From the NCBI GenBank assembly GCA_030637505.1, contig DAOWGJ010000350.1:1-9335 (forward strand): DNA of 9,335 nt, in the 5' to 3' direction. Position numbers and translations under genes: made by a program. The notes below the pieces were generated by a model that did not search any database, had not been told where the DNA came from, and saw nothing but the letters and a program-made list of their open reading frames with translations. Within the stretch, counting starts at the first letter, position 1, and each line of letters begins with the position of its first letter. This stretch comes from Holophagae bacterium (GTDB taxonomy: Bacteria > Acidobacteriota > Thermoanaerobaculia > Thermoanaerobaculales > Sulfomarinibacteraceae). Shown here in pieces: positions 6,920-9,335 of this stretch.

Positions 6920-7354
6920 ATGTTTCGACTCTTCATGGCGATCACGCTCTTGGGCCTTGCTCATCCGACTTGGGCCGGTGAGCCCCGGTTCTCCCTGAGT
7001 ATCAATGTTGGTGGCCGACAGTCGTTATCACCTGCGCAGGAAGCCCAACTGGCCCTTTGGAACGACCCAATGATCCGATTGATGCGAGCGATGGATGCCG
7101 AATTCGGGCACCTCCTGATCGGGCAGCCGGGCGGCAGGACACCACCACTCATCGCCATCGGCGTCGGCGGTGGGCTTCCCCCTCGAGTCCTCAGTGCGTC
7201 GATCGAACACAATTTGGCGAGGTCAACCGAACCACCCGCAGCGATTGCGTGGCCATGGCTCAAAGAAAACGAGCCAACCCCTCCTCCCATGGAGGAACAG
7301 TTGGCTCTACTTCTCGGAGAACGACTTGAGCAAAGACTCGCGTCTGGAGACTAG
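6920..7354 (+). CDS. Small exported protein of unknown function
   Basis: A 144-residue protein with a clear signal peptide: MFRLFMAITLLGLAHPTWAG, cleavage probably after A19. The ATG at 6920 is preceded by AGAGG nine bases upstream; an in-frame ATG at 6818 would put a charged, cysteine-containing stretch in front of the signal peptide and is not credible. The mature part has a helix-like segment rich in Gln/Leu/Met (about residues 35-60: SPAQEAQLALWNDPMIRLM), a Gly/Pro-rich middle (GQPGGRTPPLIAIGVGGGLPP), and a charged C-terminal helix (PMEEQLALLLGERLEQRL). There are no cysteines in the mature part and no catalytic motif that I recognise. It is divergent from the exported M1 peptidase and shares its control region, so co-expression is possible; function cannot be named. 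Confidence 0.75.
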   Translation: MFRLFMAITLLGLAHPTWAGEPRFSLSINVGGRQSLSPAQEAQLALWNDPMIRLMRAMDAEFGHLLIGQPGGRTPPLIAIGVGGGLPPRVLSASIEHNLARSTEPPAAIAWPWLKENEPTPPPMEEQLALLLGERLEQRLASGD

Positions 7355-7357
7355 TCA

Positions 7358-7377
7358 CTCATCCATGATGCGATGAG
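7358..7377 (+). terminator. Weak hairpin just after the small exported-protein gene
   Basis: CTCATC and GATGAG form a six-base stem with an eight-base loop, beginning four bases after the TAG stop. It is followed by GGCTATCTCC and no T-run, so as an intrinsic terminator it is poor; it may help stop transcription together with the heptad repeat that follows. Confidence 0.25.
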
Positions 7378-7395
7378 GGCTATCTCCTCCCAGCC

Positions 7396-7423
7396 GACAG
7401 CTGACAGCTGACAGCTGATAGCT
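7396..7423. repeat. Intergenic heptad repeat, copy 2 (GACAGCT x4)
   Basis: Four tandem 7-base units, GACAGCT, GACAGCT, GACAGCT, GATAGCT, sit in the 73-base gap between the convergent small exported-protein gene and the HU gene. Each unit boundary makes a CAGCTG palindrome, so alternate units can pair with one another into hairpins in either transcript direction. The unit matches the one between pckA and the membrane-protein gene (3616-3636). Confidence 0.8.
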
Positions 7424-7427
7424 CCTT

Positions 7428-7700
7428 CTACAGTTGTGTCTTGAGGTTCTTCGACGCCTTGAAACGAGCGGTCTTCGACGCGGCGATCTGAATGGTCGCG
7501 CCGGTTGCCGGGTTCCGACCCTGCCGAGCCGCACGCTCGGAAACCAGGAAGGTCCCAAAGTTGGGAACCGACACCTTTTCACCACCAGCGAGAGATTCAC
7601 CGATCTGGGAGAAAATCTCGTCGTAGACCATCGCGACGTCGGTCTTGGTGATATTCGTCAGTTCGTGAATACGGGTTACCATATCTGCTTTGCCTGCCAT
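7428..7700 (-). CDS. HU-family DNA-binding protein
   Basis: A 90-residue nucleoid-associated protein, the standard HU/IHF length, which binds and bends DNA as a dimer. Seen: an N-terminal helical dimerisation part (MAGKADMVTRIHELTNITKT...), then PNFGTF (46-51) and the DNA-binding arm with GRNPATG (61-67), where P64 is the residue that intercalates into DNA in HU/IHF proteins, and a basic end (ARFKASKNLK). The ATG at 7700 has a strong GGAGG four bases upstream; an in-frame ATG at 7778 would add 26 residues not found in the family. It is monocistronic by appearance, divergent from the peroxiredoxin gene. A perfect palindrome lies just before the ribosome-binding site. N47 in PNFG takes the place of the more usual G of PGFG. 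HU and IHF subunits cannot be told apart with certainty, but a homodimeric HU is most likely. Confidence 0.95.
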   Translation of the reverse strand: MAGKADMVTRIHELTNITKTDVAMVYDEIFSQIGESLAGGEKVSVPNFGTFLVSERAARQGRNPATGATIQIAASKTARFKASKNLKTQL

Positions 7701-7713
7701 GTTGCCTCCAAAG

Positions 7714-7731
7714 TTTCGGTCGTGACCGAAA
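7714..7731. promoter_or_regulatory. 18-base perfect palindrome in the HU leader
   Basis: TTTCGGTCGTGACCGAAA: two eight-base arms around a two-base centre on the plus strand. It ends four bases from the GGAGG ribosome-binding site of the HU gene (7709-7705). It could bind a dimeric regulator or, with a different fold, form a hairpin in the HU mRNA leader; a two-base loop is too tight for RNA, so one or two pairs would have to open. Confidence 0.5.
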
Positions 7732-7762
7732 AGAGCCACGCCATATAGTTGAACAGAGGCAC

Positions 7763-7791
7763 ACACTACCCGGCCCACAGGCCCAGGTCAA
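7763..7791 (-). promoter_or_regulatory. Possible promoter of the HU gene
   Basis: On the minus strand TTGACC (7791-7786) is followed after exactly 17 bases by TAGTGT (7768-7763). The -35 is good, the -10 weak. A second AT-rich word, TATATG (7747-7742), is an alternative -10 without a good -35. From the first pair the leader would be about 56 bases and contain the palindrome at 7714-7731. Confidence 0.35.
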
Positions 7792-7837
7792 GAAATTTGG
7801 GAATCTTGGCCTTTGACCGGGTGTTGTAGGCAGTGAC

Positions 7838-8356
7838 ATGAAACCCTCCTGGACTTTCCTTCTATGCCTGAGCCTCCTCGTCATACCGGGGACTGCCATT
7901 GGAGACGAGATGTTGACGACCGGTGAAGTATTTCCGTCCTTTGAACTTCAAGCCCACGACGACTCTGTCGTCAATTCCTCGGATCTCGATGGATCGGTCT
8001 ATCTGGTGTACTTCTATCCCAAAGCCGACACCCCCGGCTGCACGAAAGAAGCCTGCGCCCTCCGCGACGCATGGTCTGACCTGAAGGATGCCAAAATAAA
8101 GGTCTTCGGAGTTTCTTACGACACCCCCCAATCCAATCGGGCCTTTGCCAAAAAATTCAACCTTCCCTTTCTTCTCCTGTCCGACAGCGACAAGACTCTG
8201 GCCAAAGCGGTCGGAGCCGGTCGTTTCCTGATCCCGGTCCCGAAGAGAATCTCCTACCTCGTCGGCACCGACGGGAAGATCCTCAAGGCCTACCCTTCGG
8301 TCTCTCCCTCCAGCCACGCGGAGGATGTGTTGAAGGACCTCAGTCACCTGCGCTGA
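7838..8356 (+). CDS. Exported PrxQ/BCP-type peroxiredoxin
   Basis: A 172-residue thiol peroxidase that reduces hydrogen peroxide and organic hydroperoxides. The active-site motif PKADTPGC (61-68) fits PxxxTxxC with peroxidatic C68; C73, five residues later (TKEAC), is the resolving cysteine position of the atypical 2-Cys PrxQ/BCP subfamily. FGVSYDTP and the later PKRISYLVG, with a conserved arginine, complete the thioredoxin-like fold. Unlike cytoplasmic BCP (about 155 residues), it begins with a signal peptide, MKPSWTFLLCLSLLVIPGTA, cleaved near residue 20-22, so it should work in the periplasm, where it would need an exported thiol donor. C10 lies in the signal peptide and there is no lipobox. 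The start at 7838 has only a weak ribosome-binding site (TAGG), but the signal peptide begins there. It lies divergent from HU and 127 bases upstream of the TolC-family gene, which has its own promoter. Confidence 0.93.
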   Translation: MKPSWTFLLCLSLLVIPGTAIGDEMLTTGEVFPSFELQAHDDSVVNSSDLDGSVYLVYFYPKADTPGCTKEACALRDAWSDLKDAKIKVFGVSYDTPQSNRAFAKKFNLPFLLLSDSDKTLAKAVGAGRFLIPVPKRISYLVGTDGKILKAYPSVSPSSHAEDVLKDLSHLR

Positions 8357-8385
8357 ACTTTCTAGAGAGTTCGAAAACAGGACCG

Positions 8386-8458
8386 ATTTAGGTAAGATAC
8401 TCCTCGCGTACTGGGGGAAAGCCTTGACAGAAGCTAATGTTTCTGTATATTCCTAAAT
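8386..8458. promoter_or_regulatory. Inverted operator-like repeats flanking the TolC-family promoter
   Basis: ATTTAGGTAAGATA (8386-8399) and, inverted, TATATTCCTAAAT (8446-8458) match except for one inserted and one changed base. The second copy includes the -10 element (8446-8451) and the expected transcription start; the first lies about 38 bases before the -35. Two copies, one on the promoter core, is a layout that would suit repression with looping by a regulator, often encoded near TolC-type efflux genes. No regulator gene is seen in the window. Confidence 0.4.
8424..8451 (+). promoter_or_regulatory. Sigma-70-type promoter of the TolC-family gene
   Basis: TTGACA (8424-8429) is a perfect -35, followed after 16 bases by TATATT (8446-8451), five of six matches to the -10 consensus. 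Transcription should begin near 8458, leaving a 26-base leader that holds the ribosome-binding site AAGGAGAAGG (8471-8480). Confidence 0.75.
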
Positions 8459-8483
8459 GGTTATAAGGTGAAGGAGAAGGTCG

Positions 8484-9335
8484 ATGCTACCAAACGTGCA
8501 AACATTCCTGATGATGATCGCCGCAACGGCTGTTTTGGCGACACCTTCGGGCGCGGAAGCTCTGACCCTGCAACAGGCGATGACGACGGCCCTGGAGAGA
8601 AATCATACGATTGCCGCATCCTCCGCCAAGGTCTCCGCTGCCCAGGCTCGAGAAGAACAGGCTGCCGGTTATCATCTTCCAACGATCGACCTGGTGGAGG
8701 TTTTCTCCTACACCGACAACCCCGCCGAGGTCTTTGCGTTCAGCCTCAATCAACGGCGGTTCGACATGGACGAGTTCTTCATGTCCGACCCCAACACGCC
8801 GGATGCTCTGGACACCTGGATCACCAGAATTGAGGTCACCCAACCGATCTACGTTGGGGGAAGGATCTCGAGCCGCAACGAACAGGCCTCACTGATGGCA
8901 GTTTCTGCCGCAAAGGACCTCTCCCACACCCAACAGAAAGTAGTCTTTGACGTCGCTACCTCCTTCGCCAACGCTCTCAAGGCGGCCGAGCACCTGGAAG
9001 TCGTCCGGAGGGCCCGAGAAACGACGGCGGCCCATGTCGCATTAGCGGAAAAGTACGCCGCGCAGGGGTTCATCATTGATGCCGAGGTCCTCAACGCACA
9101 GGTTTTTCTCGCGCGGATGGACGAGATGCTTGTCGAGTCCGAGTCCAATGCGGACCTCGCCCAGTCGGCGCTGAACTTTTCGATGGGCATCGATCAGACC
9201 TCCCGCCATCTCCTTCACCTCCTTCCCCCGACTCCGCCGGTGACCCAGCCAATGGCGGTCTGGATGGATCATGGGGTAGCGACACGCCGCGACCTCGAGG
9301 CACGCCGGCGCGAACTGGACGCAGGACGCCTTGAG
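8484..9335 (+). CDS. TolC-family outer-membrane efflux protein (3' part outside window)
   Basis: The first 284 residues of an outer-membrane factor, open to the window end; full-length members have about 420-480 residues. The ATG at 8484 has AAGGAGAAGG before it and gives a signal peptide (MLPNVQTFLMMIAATAVLATPSGAEA, cleavage after A24). The mature N-terminus, LTLQQAMTTALERNHTIAAS, is the hallmark start of outer-membrane efflux proteins; a long helix follows (to about residue 62), then a strand/loop region (LPTIDLVEVFSYTDNP) and IEVTQPIYVGGRISSRNEQA, the typical turn back into the periplasmic helical barrel, then long alpha-helical stretches (about 135-230). It forms the outer-membrane channel of a tripartite efflux or type I secretion system; partner genes (membrane fusion protein, RND or ABC pump) would be expected downstream, outside the window. 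A strong promoter and inverted operator-like sites lie just upstream, suggesting induced expression. Confidence 0.92.
   Translation, partial: MLPNVQTFLMMIAATAVLATPSGAEALTLQQAMTTALERNHTIAASSAKVSAAQAREEQAAGYHLPTIDLVEVFSYTDNPAEVFAFSLNQRRFDMDEFFMSDPNTPDALDTWITRIEVTQPIYVGGRISSRNEQASLMAVSAAKDLSHTQQKVVFDVATSFANALKAAEHLEVVRRARETTAAHVALAEKYAAQGFIIDAEVLNAQVFLARMDEMLVESESNADLAQSALNFSMGIDQTSRHLLHLLPPTPPVTQPMAVWMDHGVATRRDLEARRRELDAGRLE

Noticed and set aside
7396..7423. CRISPR-like array
   Set aside because: The units are seven bases long with no spacers between them; this is a simple tandem repeat.
1..9335. A defence system, prophage, insertion sequence or biosynthetic cluster
   Set aside because: No transposase, integrase, nuclease, toxin-antitoxin or synthase motif was found in any credible gene; all recognised genes are metabolic, envelope or nucleoid genes.

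Overview
This is a GC-rich bacterial window with eight protein-coding genes and no RNA genes. A signal-peptide-bearing TolC-family outer-membrane factor and several exported proteins point to a Gram-negative (diderm) bacterium. The style (an exported M1 peptidase beside an unknown membrane protein, a secreted protein with an SYTWTS-type motif, strong G/C third positions) reminds me of Acidobacteriota or another GC-rich environmental phylum, but the phylum is a guess from gene style and was not tested.

Left part (1-3611): a secreted protein of unknown function runs leftward off the edge (minus strand, TTG start at 256). A 482-base divergent gap with degenerate hexamer repeats and a good extended -10 follows. 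Then comes a rightward two-gene unit, a class I aspartate-type aminotransferase (739-1956) and ATP-dependent PEP carboxykinase pckA (1953-3611), overlapping by ATGA. The pair makes a short route: aspartate to oxaloacetate, then oxaloacetate + ATP to PEP + CO2.

Middle part (3612-6783): convergent to pckA, on the minus strand, lie an exported M1-family zinc metallopeptidase (6783-4717) and, downstream of it, a polytopic membrane protein of unknown function (4532-3648). Their junction carries a perfect 17-base inverted repeat whose two arms cover the stop codon of the first gene and the ribosome-binding site of the second. This is the most striking non-coding structure in the window.

Right part (6784-9335): a 144-residue exported protein of unknown function runs divergently from the peptidase. 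It is convergent to an HU-family DNA-binding protein (7700-7428, minus). Divergent from HU is an exported PrxQ/BCP-type peroxiredoxin (7838-8356), followed by a near-consensus sigma-70 promoter with flanking inverted repeats and the 5' part of a TolC-family gene (8484 to the window end). The two convergent junctions (pckA/membrane protein and secreted protein/HU) both carry copies of the same 7-base (GCTGAYA) degenerate repeat. I found no CRISPR array, transposase, tRNA, phage gene or clear novel multi-gene system; the points of interest are regulatory and repeat structures plus three uncharacterised exported or membrane proteins.
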